A DNA stretch of 64,000 bases from Bog-473 sp963742035 (GTDB lineage Bacteria > Actinomycetota > Acidimicrobiia > Acidimicrobiales > RAAP-2), in the NCBI GenBank assembly GCA_963742035.1, contig CAVUKH010000002.1, positions 558,001 to 622,000 on the forward strand, given 5' to 3'. The stretch's first letter is position 1. Each line of letters starts with the position of its first letter. Below the pieces are notes generated by a model, which did not search any database, was not told the origin of the DNA, and was given only the letters and a program-made list of their open reading frames with translations. Below are positions 26,530-37,001 of this stretch, piece by piece. Both the position numbers and the translations under genes were made by a program.

Positions 26530-27351
26530 ATGCCCGAGCGCCCTCTCACCCTCATGGCGGTCCACGCCCATCCTGATGACGAAGCGATCGGGACGGGGGG
26601 GATCCTCGCCCGTTACAGCGACGAAGGCGTACGCACCGTCTTGGTCACGTGCACCAATGGCGAGCTCGGGGACGCGCCCGGTGGCGTCAAGCCCGGTGAC
26701 CCGGGGCACGACGAGGCGGTTGTGGTGCCGCTCCGACGCCACGAGCTTCAGGCCAGTTGCGACGTTCTGGGAGTGTCCCACCTGGAGTTGCTCGGCTATC
26801 ACGACTCGGGAATGGAGGGCTGGCCGCAGAACGACGCACCCGGATCCTTCTGGCGGACACCGGTACCGGTTGGGGCGAACCGCCTGGCGGCCCTGATGCG
26901 CCTCTACGAGCCCCAGGTCGTCGTGACCTACGACGAGAACGGCTTCTACGGTCACCCCGATCACATTCAAGCCAACCGGGTGACACGGGCGGCCATTGCC
27001 GAGTGCGGCATCCCGTCGAAGCTCTACTACACCGCGGTGGCCCGCTCGCTGATTCGTGGCTTTGGCGATGTGTTGGCCGAAGCCGGGATTGAGCGCCCGG
27101 CGGAGGTGGAGGAGAACCCCGACTTCGGGACACCTGACGAGTTGATCACGACGACGATCGACTGCAGCGCCGTCGCCGGTCGCAAGTACGCATCGCTCGC
27201 CGCGCACGCGAGCCAGAGCGACAACATCTTCTTCCTCCAGATGGGGGAGGAGCTGTTCTCGTCCCTCATGGGATCGGAGAGCTTCATCCGGGTGGAGGAC
27301 TCCACCGGGACGCCGGTGCCCGAGGACGACTTGTTCGCCGGGCTGCGCTGA
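26530..27351 (+). CDS. PIG-L family deacetylase (Mca/MshB-like)
   Basis: 273 residues from ATG 26530. The zinc/catalytic motif AHPDDEAIGTGG lies at the N-terminus, and the third metal His in GFYGHPDHIQANRV, preceded by VVVTYDENG. These together with LVTCTNGELGDAPGG and the LGYHDSGM stretch resemble mycothiol conjugate amidase (Mca) and MshB, which cut the amide of mycothiol adducts or deacetylate its precursor. A PIG-L enzyme acting on another GlcNAc substrate is possible. It diverges from the propeller-SGNH gene. Confidence 0.85.
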   Translation: MPERPLTLMAVHAHPDDEAIGTGGILARYSDEGVRTVLVTCTNGELGDAPGGVKPGDPGHDEAVVVPLRRHELQASCDVLGVSHLELLGYHDSGMEGWPQNDAPGSFWRTPVPVGANRLAALMRLYEPQVVVTYDENGFYGHPDHIQANRVTRAAIAECGIPSKLYYTAVARSLIRGFGDVLAEAGIERPAEVEENPDFGTPDELITTTIDCSAVAGRKYASLAAHASQSDNIFFLQMGEELFSSLMGSESFIRVEDSTGTPVPEDDLFAGLR

Positions 27352-27360
27352 GCGGAGATC

Positions 27361-27412
27361 CCGAGCCGGGCCCGCGCCCCACCGGGAGAAGGGACGCTTG
27401 GGCCCGGTTCGG
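27361..27412. terminator. Strong bidirectional hairpin between convergent genes
   Basis: CCGAGCCGGGCCC (27361-27373) pairs with GGGCCCGGTTCGG (27400-27412): 13 pairs including one G-T wobble, loop of 26 bases. It fills the gap between the PIG-L stop (27351) and the stop of the convergent membrane protein (27421). There is no T-run, as is common for actinobacterial terminators. Confidence 0.55.
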
Positions 27413-27420
27413 TCTGGTCC

Positions 27421-27906
27421 CTACGTCGCGGTGCCGACCGGGGTGGTGCCGGCGCGAGCGCGGGGAACCGATCCGACGAGACACAGCGCGGCGGCGGCGA
27501 TGAACACCGCCACGGCGAGGACCTCGATTGTGAAGGCCTGCTTGGCATAGGGGGCCAACCATGAGTCCTTGAATCCGAAGAGCCCGATCGCCACGGAGAG
27601 AAGGAAGCCGGCAAGGGTGGTCAGCGCGAACCCGCAGCCGACCACCGCAGCCCACAGCCGGCGGACGGCAACCACACCGAGGCCGAGGATCAGCGCCGTG
27701 ATGGACTGCAGCAAGAAGAGGGGCCCGATGGTCGGAATGGTGCGGTAGCCGTCGGCCTCACTCCAGAGGTGGAAGTGGATGAAGGCAGACCAGATCAGGA
27801 GCGCCCCGCCGACGGCGAAGGCGACCGTCGCAGCCAGATCGACCGGGCGGCGCGAGCGACCGGGGCCAACCGCCAGCAAGGTCCGGAGGGCGTGCATACG
27901 GGACAT
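27421..27906 (-). CDS. Four-helix integral membrane protein, unknown function
   Basis: 161 residues from ATG 27906; the longer reading frame upstream overlaps the divergent sigma-factor gene and is not used. Four hydrophobic segments: AATVAFAVGGALLIWSAFIHF, TIGPLFLLQSITALILGLGVVAV, AAVVGCGFALTTLAGFLLSVAIGLF and TIEVLAVAVFIAAAALCLVGS. HFHLWSEADGYRTIPTIGPLF between helices 1 and 2 resembles small DoxX-like or DUF-type membrane proteins. It sits next to and divergent from an ECF sigma factor and could be a target of it, which is inference. Confidence 0.75.
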   Translation of the reverse strand: MSRMHALRTLLAVGPGRSRRPVDLAATVAFAVGGALLIWSAFIHFHLWSEADGYRTIPTIGPLFLLQSITALILGLGVVAVRRLWAAVVGCGFALTTLAGFLLSVAIGLFGFKDSWLAPYAKQAFTIEVLAVAVFIAAAALCLVGSVPRARAGTTPVGTAT

Positions 27907-28033
27907 CCGGAGACGGGCGGGCTGACGGATGTCGGGGCTGGTTGTGGCCACAGGAGGGATACGGGCGAGAACTGGTCGGGGATTGGGGTATCCGGGGTGA
28001 ATCCCCGGCGTGGGCCCGGCCGTAGATCTGTGG

Positions 28034-28624
28034 ATGAGACAATCACCCATGGCCGAGGGCGAACTGTCCGACGAGGCCCTCCTGGCCGGGATGGCCCTGG
28101 GGGACCAGGCTGCGGCCGTCACCTTCACCAGGCGCTACCAGCGGCGGGTGTTCGGCCTGGCCTATTCCATGACGAGCGACACGGGGCTCGCCGAGGACGT
28201 GGCCCAGGAGGCCATGCTGCGGGTGTGGCGCCACGCGCCGGTGTTCGACCCGAGACGGGGCTCGGTCACCGCCTGGGTCCTGACCATCACCCGCAATCTG
28301 GCCATTGACGCCCTCCGCCTCCGGCGCGCCGTGCCGATCGACCCCGACGACTTCGCTGCCACGGCCCTCACAAGCGCCGAGCACAATCCCGAGGATGCCG
28401 TACGCCGGGGCGACGTGCGCCGGATCGTCCGGACCGCGCTGGAGATCCTGCCGGAGGAGCAGCGTAGGGCGGTTGTGCTGGCAGCCGTCTACGGGAGGAC
28501 GGCGCTCGAGATCAGCGAGTCCGAGAGGATCCCGTTGGGGACGGCGAAGACGCGAATCAGAACGGGATTGATCCGCCTGCGGGCAGCCGTCGAGCAGGCA
28601 GAGGGGGTGGGCGGTGAGCGATGA
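28034..28624 (+). CDS. ECF RNA polymerase sigma factor (SigK-like)
   Basis: 196 residues from ATG 28034; ATG 28049 is an alternative. Region 2: AAAVTFTRRYQRRVFGLAYSMTSDTGLAEDVAQEAMLRVWRHA (2.1-2.3) and RGSVTAWVLTITRNLAIDALRLRRA (2.4). Region 4: LPEEQRRAVVLAAVYGRTALEISESERIPLGTAKTRIRTGLIRLR, a helix-turn-helix for the -35. Its last 11 bases overlap the anti-sigma gene, so the two are co-expressed. A hairpin CCGGGG/CCCCGG (27992-27997 with 28003-28008) lies just upstream. Confidence 0.9.
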   Translation: MRQSPMAEGELSDEALLAGMALGDQAAAVTFTRRYQRRVFGLAYSMTSDTGLAEDVAQEAMLRVWRHAPVFDPRRGSVTAWVLTITRNLAIDALRLRRAVPIDPDDFAATALTSAEHNPEDAVRRGDVRRIVRTALEILPEEQRRAVVLAAVYGRTALEISESERIPLGTAKTRIRTGLIRLRAAVEQAEGVGGER

Positions 28625-29297
28625 AGTGAGGGAGCGAGGATGTGAGCAGTACGAGAACGAGCTCGCGGAGCTCGCCCTCGGCGTCCTGACGGGACGCGAG
28701 CGGGCGCGGGTGCTGTCCCACGTCGAGTCCTGCCCCCGCTGCGCCGAGGAGCTGGAAGTCCTGTCCCGGACCGCCGACACGGTGGTGATGGCGGCCCCGG
28801 AGATGGAGCCGCCGTTGGGTTTCGAGGTGCGCCTCTTCGAACGGATGGGTGTGACCGACGCGCTCCCGCGCCGTCGGCGCCTCCGACCGTCGCGCTGGGT
28901 GCCGGCCGTGGTGGGCGTCGCCGCGGCGGCCCTGGCGCTCGGTCTGGGCCTGAGCCTGACCTCGTCTCCGGCGCCGACGGTCAGCGCGCCGTCGCAGGCC
29001 TCGCGACAGGTGGTGACGGCGGCCCTGTTGTCGAACGGCAAGACGGTCGGGCACGTCATGACCGTGGCGGGCGCCAAGCCGTGGATGTCGATGACGCTGG
29101 ACGATTCGACCGCGCACGGGACCGTGCACTGCGTCGTCGTGACCGCCGACGGGGTGACGCACACCGTCGGGACGTTCGACGCCCACCAGGGCTACGGAGC
29201 CTGGATGGCGCCGTTGCCCGTCGATCCGGCCGACGTGCGCAGCGCCAAGGTGGTCTCGCCCAGCGGGACGGTGATCGCCACCGCCACGCTGGGCTGA
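28614..29297 (+). CDS. Membrane anti-sigma factor (RskA-like)
   Basis: 227 residues. The cytosolic N-terminus has the zinc anti-sigma pattern H-x3-C-x2-C in RVLSHVESCPRCAEELEVL. A single membrane helix (WVPAVVGVAAAALALGLGLSL) follows and the C-terminal ~110 residues, outside the membrane, form the RskA-type domain (PWMSMTLDDSTAHGTVHCVVV ending SGTVIATATLG). It should hold the upstream ECF sigma factor inactive until an envelope signal triggers cleavage. GTG start overlapping the sigma gene; the gene converges on ahcY with a seven-base gap. Confidence 0.88.
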   Translation: MSDEVRERGCEQYENELAELALGVLTGRERARVLSHVESCPRCAEELEVLSRTADTVVMAAPEMEPPLGFEVRLFERMGVTDALPRRRRLRPSRWVPAVVGVAAAALALGLGLSLTSSPAPTVSAPSQASRQVVTAALLSNGKTVGHVMTVAGAKPWMSMTLDDSTAHGTVHCVVVTADGVTHTVGTFDAHQGYGAWMAPLPVDPADVRSAKVVSPSGTVIATATLG

Positions 29298-29304
29298 CGA
29301 CCGC

Positions 29305-30747
<1,443 letters not shown>

Positions 30748-31461
30748 GACATGCTCCTTTGGGTTGGATGAGCGCGCACGGGCGCGCAACATTGCGGCGG
30801 GCCGGACGGCGGAAGCGCAACGCACGTGCTCCGACCTCTGTCGGAGGCCGCGAACCCAGGCCCCAAGGATAGAGCCTGGGGAGCACGGATGGGCACACTC
30901 TCCCGGACTCATTGCCCTAGTGCTGATCGGGCCGGTCCGCCACCTCGACAAGGTCGAAACGGCGCTCAGGATGCAGCCGCGAACCCGGCCACCTCGGCTG
31001 CCAATCTCGGAGCCGGGTCCTGGCCCACGCGTGACCGATCGTCTCCGAGCTCGCTCGCCCGGACATCGAACCACTTCTACGTTTGTGCAACCAAGTCGGG
31101 AGGGGCGCTGACGACGATCGCGCATATTGCGTCGCTGTAGTTTGGATTCGAGAGCCACCGAGGGCGCAGACGACGCCCTTTTCGACCTTCGGTTACCTGA
31201 CATGCAGTCCGATCCGGTCCCGATTTCGGGCCGCAGGGCCGAAGAAAGCCAACCAGCTCTGGCCTGCACCGGTACCTCCGACTATCGTCCCCGACCGGTA
31301 GGGGAACCCGTTGAATATTGTCGCCTTCTTGGGTTGACATGTATTCAGGTTGGGGAGGGTGAAGGTGTTGGGACGGAGTCTGGATCTGTCGGCTCGGGCG
31401 TACGTCAGTACGACAAGAGCGCTGGCGGGTCGCGTTGCGCGACCTGCAACTGGGGTGCAAC
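30748..31461. other. 714-bp gap between ahcY and the glycan region, with two leader hairpins
   Basis: No credible protein gene. On the ahcY side (minus strand) two stems lie ~80-135 bases before the start: CTCCGAC/GTCGGAG with a 4-base loop (30829-30835 with 30840-30846) and CCCAGGC/GCCTGGG (30855-30861 with 30874-30880). They could be a regulatory leader. The right part (31080-31440) is visibly richer in A and T and should hold the promoter of the glycosyltransferase gene; TTGACA occurs at 31333-31338 without a good -10. Confidence 0.35.
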
Positions 31462-32700
31462 GTGCTCGATGAGGCACCCGACTTCGGCGACGAGGCCGTC
31501 GATCAACTGGTCGAGTCCGGTCTCCCGGCCACCGCCCCCGGGCGACCCAAGAGTGTCGTGTTCGTCTCCTGGCGGGATCTGATAAATCCGCTCGCCGGCG
31601 GTTCGGAGCTCCTCATACACGAGTTGGCCTCTGGCATGGCTCGACGTGGCTATGACGTGTCGTTGCTCTGCGGTGGGCCGGTCGAGCCCAAATCCCACTA
31701 CAAGATCCTGAACGCCGGGGGACAGTTTGCCCAATACCTGGGCGCCCCCCTTCAGTACCTCCGATCACTGCGGGGGACGGAGCTTCTGGTCGAGGTCTGC
31801 AACGGCATGCCGTTCCTCACCCCCCTCTGGCGTCGTGGACCCACGCTGTGCTTCGTCAACCATGTCCACACCGACCAATGGAGCCAACGGTTTGGGCCGA
31901 AGGTCGCCAGCGCCGGACGCCGGATCGAGTCGGACGTGATGCCGTGGGTCCACCGCAAGAATCTCATTGTCACGATCTCCGAGTCCACGCGATCTTCCCT
32001 GCAGGCGATCGGGATCCCCCCCGATCACATCCGAGTCATTCCGCAGGGAGTGGAAGAACCGCCTCCTCCAGCCCCGAAGTCGCCGACGCCGAATTTCGTC
32101 GCCGTCGGGCGACTCGTCGGATATAAACGGATCGACCTCCTTTTGGAGATGTGGGAATCCGTCAGGGCGGAGACCGGCGGTACCCTCACCATCGTCGGCG
32201 ACGGGCCCGGCCGAGCCCGCCTCGAGAACATGAAGGTCGAAGGTGTCGAATTCACGGGGTACGTGTCGGAAGCCGAGAAGCACGTACTGATGAGCCAGGC
32301 GTGGATCCTGCTCCATCCTGCGTCGTGGGAGGGCTGGGGACTCGTCATCACCGAAGCGGCGGCCCGTGGGACTCCCTCGATCGGATTCGACGTGCCCGGC
32401 GTACGAGACGCAATCGTGGACTTCGAGACGGGATTCCTGGCCACCGACCCGGCGTCGTTTCAGCGCCACTGGCTCCACCTCGCCCGAGACGCCGATCTCC
32501 GGCAGCGTTTCCGCGAGGCCGGTAGAAAGCGTTCTTCGAGCGCTCCATGGAGAGAGACCGTGAACGCTTTCGAACAGGTGGCCGCAGAAGCCGTACAGCG
32601 TCGCGACGCGGAGAAGCCCTCAGAGCGTTACAGGGCGAAGCGCTACGGCGCGAAGATCGACTTGAACGGTTCGGGTGCACCGTCAGGCGTTGATGGCTGA
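31462..32700 (+). CDS. GT4-family glycosyltransferase
   Basis: 412 residues from GTG 31462 (GGGGTG five bases upstream); a TTG at 31435 is the alternative. GT-B fold: the N-terminal half carries the acceptor-side motif WRDLINPLAGGSELLIHELASGMARRGYDV and the C-terminal half FVAVGRLVGYKRIDLLLEMWESV and LHPASWEGWGLVITEAAARGTPSIGFDVPGVRDAI, which includes the E-x7-E donor motif of retaining GT4 enzymes. It should transfer a sugar from a nucleotide donor to a lipid- or polymer-linked acceptor at the inner membrane face. The following methyltransferase overlaps its 3' end, so they form an operon. Confidence 0.88.
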   Translation: MLDEAPDFGDEAVDQLVESGLPATAPGRPKSVVFVSWRDLINPLAGGSELLIHELASGMARRGYDVSLLCGGPVEPKSHYKILNAGGQFAQYLGAPLQYLRSLRGTELLVEVCNGMPFLTPLWRRGPTLCFVNHVHTDQWSQRFGPKVASAGRRIESDVMPWVHRKNLIVTISESTRSSLQAIGIPPDHIRVIPQGVEEPPPPAPKSPTPNFVAVGRLVGYKRIDLLLEMWESVRAETGGTLTIVGDGPGRARLENMKVEGVEFTGYVSEAEKHVLMSQAWILLHPASWEGWGLVITEAAARGTPSIGFDVPGVRDAIVDFETGFLATDPASFQRHWLHLARDADLRQRFREAGRKRSSSAPWRETVNAFEQVAAEAVQRRDAEKPSERYRAKRYGAKIDLNGSGAPSGVDG

Positions 32701-33427
32701 GGCTTCTCTCCAGAGGCTCTACGAAGATCCGGCTACGCCGCTCAGCTCAGGCGTGGGGCGAGCGGAGCTCCAGGCGGCGATGCTGGCTCGACTCGCCGTG
32801 TCTGTCGGACGGTCGCTTGTCGCCGTTGACATCGGCTGCGGTGACGGAATGTGTACCCAGGTGGCCGCGTCGGTGTGTGGGTCGACGCCGGGAGCCTCGG
32901 TGGCCATTGTCGGAATGGACTGGTCGATGGCTGCCCTCAAGCAGGCAAAGGTCCGCGGCGTTTCCGTGGTTCGTGCGTCGGCGGACGGCGCCGGATTGCC
33001 GCTCGCCGACTCCAGCGTCGATGTGGTCATCATGAGTGAGCTGATCGAGCACCTGGTGGACCCAGATGCCACGTTGGACGAAGCCTGGCGAGTGCTCCGG
33101 CCGGGCGGGTCCTTGCTGTTATCGACGCCCAATCTCGCGGCCTGGTACAACCGGGTCCTCTTGGCGTGCGGCATCCAGCCGTTGTTCACCGAAGTGAGCC
33201 TGCGCGGGATTTACGGCCGACCCGGGAGCGAAGTGGTGGGTCACCTGCGGGTATTCACTCGACGGGCGCTCATAGGACTCCTCACCGCCATAGGGTTCGT
33301 CGACATTCGGATCACGGGAGCTCCCTACCACGACGTCCCGGGCCCACTGAAGCCGCTCGATCGCCTCCTTTGCCGTACGCCGAGTCTGGCGTCGAACCTT
33401 TTGGCGTTCGGACGAAAGCCGAGTTAA
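32693..33427 (+). CDS. Class I SAM-dependent methyltransferase
   Basis: 244 residues from ATG 32693, overlapping the glycosyltransferase stop by eight bases; GTG 32675 is an alternative. Rossmann-like methyltransferase: motif I VAVDIGCGDGMCTQVAA, acidic IVGMDWSMAALKQA, motif IV-like SSVDVVIMSELIEHLVDPDATLDEAWRVLRPGGSLLLSTPNL, typical of UbiE/type-11 methyltransferases. C-terminal substrate part contains GHLRVFTRRALIGLL. Position inside the glycan operon suggests methylation of a sugar or glycolipid. Confidence 0.88.
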   Translation: MAEASLQRLYEDPATPLSSGVGRAELQAAMLARLAVSVGRSLVAVDIGCGDGMCTQVAASVCGSTPGASVAIVGMDWSMAALKQAKVRGVSVVRASADGAGLPLADSSVDVVIMSELIEHLVDPDATLDEAWRVLRPGGSLLLSTPNLAAWYNRVLLACGIQPLFTEVSLRGIYGRPGSEVVGHLRVFTRRALIGLLTAIGFVDIRITGAPYHDVPGPLKPLDRLLCRTPSLASNLLAFGRKPS

Positions 33428-33440
33428 TTCGGGGATTGGA

Positions 33441-34802
33441 ATGGATCAGGAACCGAGGTCGGGCGCTGACTCTGCAATGAGCGACGAAACCCCTGACGCA
33501 CCGACGAACCCTTCATTGAGCGAGAGCGACTCGTTGGGGGACAGTGCGTCCACCGTTGCCGAGGAGCCTTGGGCGCGCAAGTTCAGGCCAGATGTCGAGG
33601 GCCTCCGTGCCCTGGCGATTCTTCTGGTGGTGCTCTATCACGCCGACGTTCCCGGCATAACCGGAGGATTCGTCGGTGTCGATGTGTTTTTCGTCATATC
33701 CGGTTTCCTCATCACCGGGCTCTTGTTGCGCGAGGCGGTCACCCGTGGCCGGGTGTCCCTCGTCGGGTTCTATGCCCGCCGGTTCCGTCGGATCCTTCCC
33801 GTCGCCACGGTCCTGATCGTGTTCACCGTCTTCGCGTCGTACCATTGGCTCGGGTTCCTGGAGGGCAATTCAGTTGCCGTCGACGCCAAGTGGGCGACAG
33901 TCTTTCTCGCCAACTTTCACTTTGCCGACCTCGGCACCCACTACTTCTCGGCCGAAGCTCCGCCTTCCCCCCTCCAACACATGTGGAGCCTGAGCGTCGA
34001 GGAGCAGTTCTACGCGGTGTGGCCGATGTTGGTCCTTTGTATCGCGCTCGTCGCACGAAGAATAAGTCTTCGCCTCCGGCTCGGAGCGGCCCTCTGCGTG
34101 ATCATCGGCCTCTCCTTTGCGTGGTCGGTCATCGAGACCTCGCAGAACGGCGTGTGGGCGTACTTTTCGCCGCTCACTCGAGCATGGGAACTCGCGCTCG
34201 GTGGTCTGGTCGCGGTTGGGGCACCGCTGGCCAAGCGGGTCCCCGTCAAGGTCGCATGGGTGATGGGGTTTGCCGGTCTGGCCGCGGTCATCGCGAGCGG
34301 CCTGATCTACAACGCCCAAACGCCGTACCCGGGCTCGGCCGTGGCGGTCCCCGTGGTCGGCACGGCTCTGGTCATCGCTGCGGGGTCTGTCTTGGCCGGG
34401 CCTGGGGTCGAGTTTCTCCTGCGTCCGCGACCTGTTCAGTGGCTGGGAGCACGGTCCTACTCCTTATATCTTTGGCACTGGCCCCTCCTGGTCATTCCGG
34501 CGGAGTATGCGGGGAAATCCCTGACGGTCTGGCAGAACCTGGGCTGGGTCCTGCTCGCCCTCGTCCTGTCGATGATCTCCTATCGCCTGATAGAGAACCC
34601 GATCAGAAAGGCTCGGCCACTCGTGGCTCGACCCCTTCTGTCGATCGGACTCGGCGTATGCCTTATTGCGAGCTCGCTCGCCATCGCACAGTGGCAGCTC
34701 AGTTCGCATTCGGGCGCCAACGGAATGAGTCCGACCTCGGTTAAAGTCCATCAGCCCATGGCCCTTCCAACGAATAGTCGCATTCACATCGCATCAACAT
34801 GA
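33441..34802 (+). CDS. Acyltransferase-3 family membrane protein (OafA-like, without SGNH domain)
   Basis: 453 residues. After a ~45-residue polar N-terminus the acyltransferase-3 domain begins FRPDVEGLRALAILLVVLYHADVPG, which contains the conserved Arg and the His of the active site, followed by FVGVDVFFVISGFLITGLL and RRFRRILPVA. About ten to eleven membrane helices run to residue ~430; MWSLSVEEQFYAVWPM is another family signature and YSLYLWHWPLLV ends the domain. These proteins move acyl groups across the membrane onto surface sugars. In OafA-type proteins an SGNH domain is fused to the C-terminus; here the protein ends after the last helix and the SGNH part is the next gene. Confidence 0.9.
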   Translation: MDQEPRSGADSAMSDETPDAPTNPSLSESDSLGDSASTVAEEPWARKFRPDVEGLRALAILLVVLYHADVPGITGGFVGVDVFFVISGFLITGLLLREAVTRGRVSLVGFYARRFRRILPVATVLIVFTVFASYHWLGFLEGNSVAVDAKWATVFLANFHFADLGTHYFSAEAPPSPLQHMWSLSVEEQFYAVWPMLVLCIALVARRISLRLRLGAALCVIIGLSFAWSVIETSQNGVWAYFSPLTRAWELALGGLVAVGAPLAKRVPVKVAWVMGFAGLAAVIASGLIYNAQTPYPGSAVAVPVVGTALVIAAGSVLAGPGVEFLLRPRPVQWLGARSYSLYLWHWPLLVIPAEYAGKSLTVWQNLGWVLLALVLSMISYRLIENPIRKARPLVARPLLSIGLGVCLIASSLAIAQWQLSSHSGANGMSPTSVKVHQPMALPTNSRIHIAST

Positions 34803-34879
34803 GTCCCCTGTCGGCGCTTGCTGGCGCCATAACCGTCTTCTCTGGCTACATTCCTGACTGATCAAAAGGACGGCGAGTC

Positions 34880-35968
34880 ATGACACACAATCACGGGTCG
34901 GGCGCCGGCCCGCTTCCGCAGCAACGAAGAGCGCTGGCGACCTCGCTTCCCATCGTTCTGGGACTCTTGCTCGCGATCGTCGTGGCGGTGGCGGCGCCTG
35001 CCACCGGCGCTCTCGGTGCCTCGAGGGAGCTGTCGGGTCCGCAGCTTGCAGCGGCCAAACAGTGTCCGTGGCCGGCCTGCTCGAAGGTCATTGCGGCCGT
35101 CTCGGCCGGGACGCGGGTGAAGCAGTTGCCGAGCAACCTGAGCCCCAGTTTGGAGAGCGCCAGCAAGGATTTGCTTCCGCCCAAGGGATTCCTAGGGTGC
35201 GTGGTCAATCAGACGGGCGTCTCGACTCCGTATCCGTGTGTGATCAACCCGGCCGCGACGGACAAGCGCATGGCTCTCATCGGTGACTCACACGCGGAAA
35301 TGTGGTCTTCGCCACTGGCGCAGGTTGCGAAGGCCAATGGCTACAGTCTCCTGTTTCTCGCGAAGATCCCTTGTCCGCTCCCAATGGTCCCCTTCTGGAA
35401 TGTCCTGAACGCCACGCCCGACACACAATGCACGACGTGGAAGAAGTGGGCGACCGCCAAAATCCAGCAGTTCAATCCCAGCGTTGTGGTTGCAACGACC
35501 GAGGATCTCAATCCGTACACGAACAACGCTCTGGCCATGAGCCAGAAGACGTTTTCCTCGGGCCTCGTCACGACGCTCAAGGGCCTTGAGGCACCAGGAA
35601 GACGCGTGATCCTTCTCGGTGATATTCCCTATCTGTCGCGATCCGGGCCCGTCTGCCTGGCCGCTCACGAGAGCAGTGTCTCGAGCTGTGCGACTCCGGT
35701 CGGTCAGGCGGTGAATGAGCAAAAGCAGGCAGCCGAGCAATCGGCGGCCGCGAAGGCTGGTGCCACCTTCATTGACGTCATCCCTTGGTTCTGCACCACC
35801 AAAACGTGCCCGGCCGCCATCAACAACATTGACGTCTATTCCGACGGCGAGCACATCACGGCGACATACGGTGAGTCGCTGGCAGACGTCCTCACCCAGT
35901 CCCTGGGCATCGGCCCGGCTGCATCCGGCGCCACTGCGACCACCACGGCGGTGACTCCGACCACATAG
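34880..35968 (+). CDS. Exported or anchored SGNH-domain protein, partner of the acyltransferase
   Basis: 362 residues. A hydrophobic segment (LPIVLGLLLAIVVAVAAPATGA, residues ~24-45) acts as signal or anchor. The SGNH domain follows a Cys-containing linker: RMALIGDSHAEMWSSPL with the block I Ser, VVVATTEDLNPY, RRVILLGDIPYLSRS and DVYSDGEHITATYGESLADVL with the block V Asp and His. This layout (ALIGDSHAEMW ... DGEHIT) is that of the periplasmic SGNH domain of OafA/YrhL acyltransferases. It starts 77 bases after the acyltransferase gene with AAAAGGA upstream, so both probably act together to O-acylate an envelope glycan. Confidence 0.87.
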   Translation: MTHNHGSGAGPLPQQRRALATSLPIVLGLLLAIVVAVAAPATGALGASRELSGPQLAAAKQCPWPACSKVIAAVSAGTRVKQLPSNLSPSLESASKDLLPPKGFLGCVVNQTGVSTPYPCVINPAATDKRMALIGDSHAEMWSSPLAQVAKANGYSLLFLAKIPCPLPMVPFWNVLNATPDTQCTTWKKWATAKIQQFNPSVVVATTEDLNPYTNNALAMSQKTFSSGLVTTLKGLEAPGRRVILLGDIPYLSRSGPVCLAAHESSVSSCATPVGQAVNEQKQAAEQSAAAKAGATFIDVIPWFCTTKTCPAAINNIDVYSDGEHITATYGESLADVLTQSLGIGPAASGATATTTAVTPTT

Positions 35969-36002
35969 CGCGCCCTGCACTCCATGTGACCGGCGAGCGG
36001 GC

Positions 36003-37001
36003 TCAGAGGGTCGGTCGCAACGAGTAGCGGTAGTGCTTCATGAGCGGAAGGGTGAGACCGGTCACAGCAAGCTGGCGCTGTCGAGGCATAGCGGACCGCC
36101 ATGTCTCATCTGTCTTCAACCTCACAACACCCTGATCGAACCGATTCGGGTTTCCCCATGCGGTGTGCGACTGTCCGAGTATCACCTGACCGTCACGAAG
36201 CACTCGTTCGGGATCAACGTCTTCGCCGACGAACCGACCGATCGCACGAATCGTCTCTTCCGGACGGCTGAGGAAGTCCTCGTACCGTAAGAACATGTAG
36301 TGATCAGGGGTGCGTGCCCACAGCAACTCGGCCGCGATATTGGAGACATCGAAGTACGTCGAACTCACGACGGCACCCCGCTCCTCCATCATCGCTTCGT
36401 GCGAGAGTCCTGACTCTTTTTTTCTATGGTCCTTCCAGGAGAAGGCGACTCCCCGAGGGTCGCGCACCAAGTGGAGGAAGTAGATCTCCAGGCTGGGAAG
36501 GGATCGTAAAATGTACGAATAATGGGGTTCTTTCGAGGAATCAATGATGACTCGGCTGCCGGTCGCTTCAGCGATGCCGTGGTAAAGCTTCTCCACCGTC
36601 TGCGGGAAGTCACCAGATCGCTGTAGCAGCCTTTCTCTCATGTTCTTGGTCAGCATGAGAGGGAGATGGTTCGAGTTGAATCTCCGCCTCAGGCGCACCA
36701 ACTCAGCGGCGTCCACCTTGTCAACGCCCCCGTATGCCGCGGCGAAGATGGATTGCCAGACTGCGCATTCACGTAGGACGAGTCCGCAACCGCATCTCCC
36801 GTCATTGAGGAACCCGAACCGCCACATGAAGGCGAGCTCCCCGGCTGCGAAGAACCCTGGGAACTCACCGAGGATGTTCGTCAGGAGCGTGCTCCCCGTT
36901 CGTCCCGTCCCTCCGATGTAGAGCACTCGGACCCGATCAACCGGGACGTCGGCGGGCGTCGTCTTCTGGGTTGCTGGCGAGCCCGAATTGCTGGTCCCCA
37001 C
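36003..37001 (-). CDS. Sulfotransferase-family protein
   Basis: 332 residues. The PAPS 5'-phosphosulfate loop is VLYIGGTGRTGSTLLTNILGE near the N-terminus and the 3'-phosphate motif is in FLHLVRDPRGVAFSWKDHRKKE. IIDSSKEPHYSYILRSL and FLRYEDFLSRPEETIRAIGRFVG match bacterial carbohydrate/glycolipid sulfotransferases such as the mycobacterial Stf group. A Cys-rich GRCGCGLVLRECAVW is unusual and might bind metal. GTG start with AGGGGAG four bases upstream. It converges on the SGNH gene and may sulfate the same glycan. Confidence 0.88.
   Translation of the reverse strand: MGTSNSGSPATQKTTPADVPVDRVRVLYIGGTGRTGSTLLTNILGEFPGFFAAGELAFMWRFGFLNDGRCGCGLVLRECAVWQSIFAAAYGGVDKVDAAELVRLRRRFNSNHLPLMLTKNMRERLLQRSGDFPQTVEKLYHGIAEATGSRVIIDSSKEPHYSYILRSLPSLEIYFLHLVRDPRGVAFSWKDHRKKESGLSHEAMMEERGAVVSSTYFDVSNIAAELLWARTPDHYMFLRYEDFLSRPEETIRAIGRFVGEDVDPERVLRDGQVILGQSHTAWGNPNRFDQGVVRLKTDETWRSAMPRQRQLAVTGLTLPLMKHYRYSLRPTL

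Noticed and set aside
30748..30960. SAH riboswitch upstream of ahcY
   Set aside because: CCCAGGCTC resembles part of the SAH aptamer, but the essential GAGGAGCGCTGC block and the closing element are missing.
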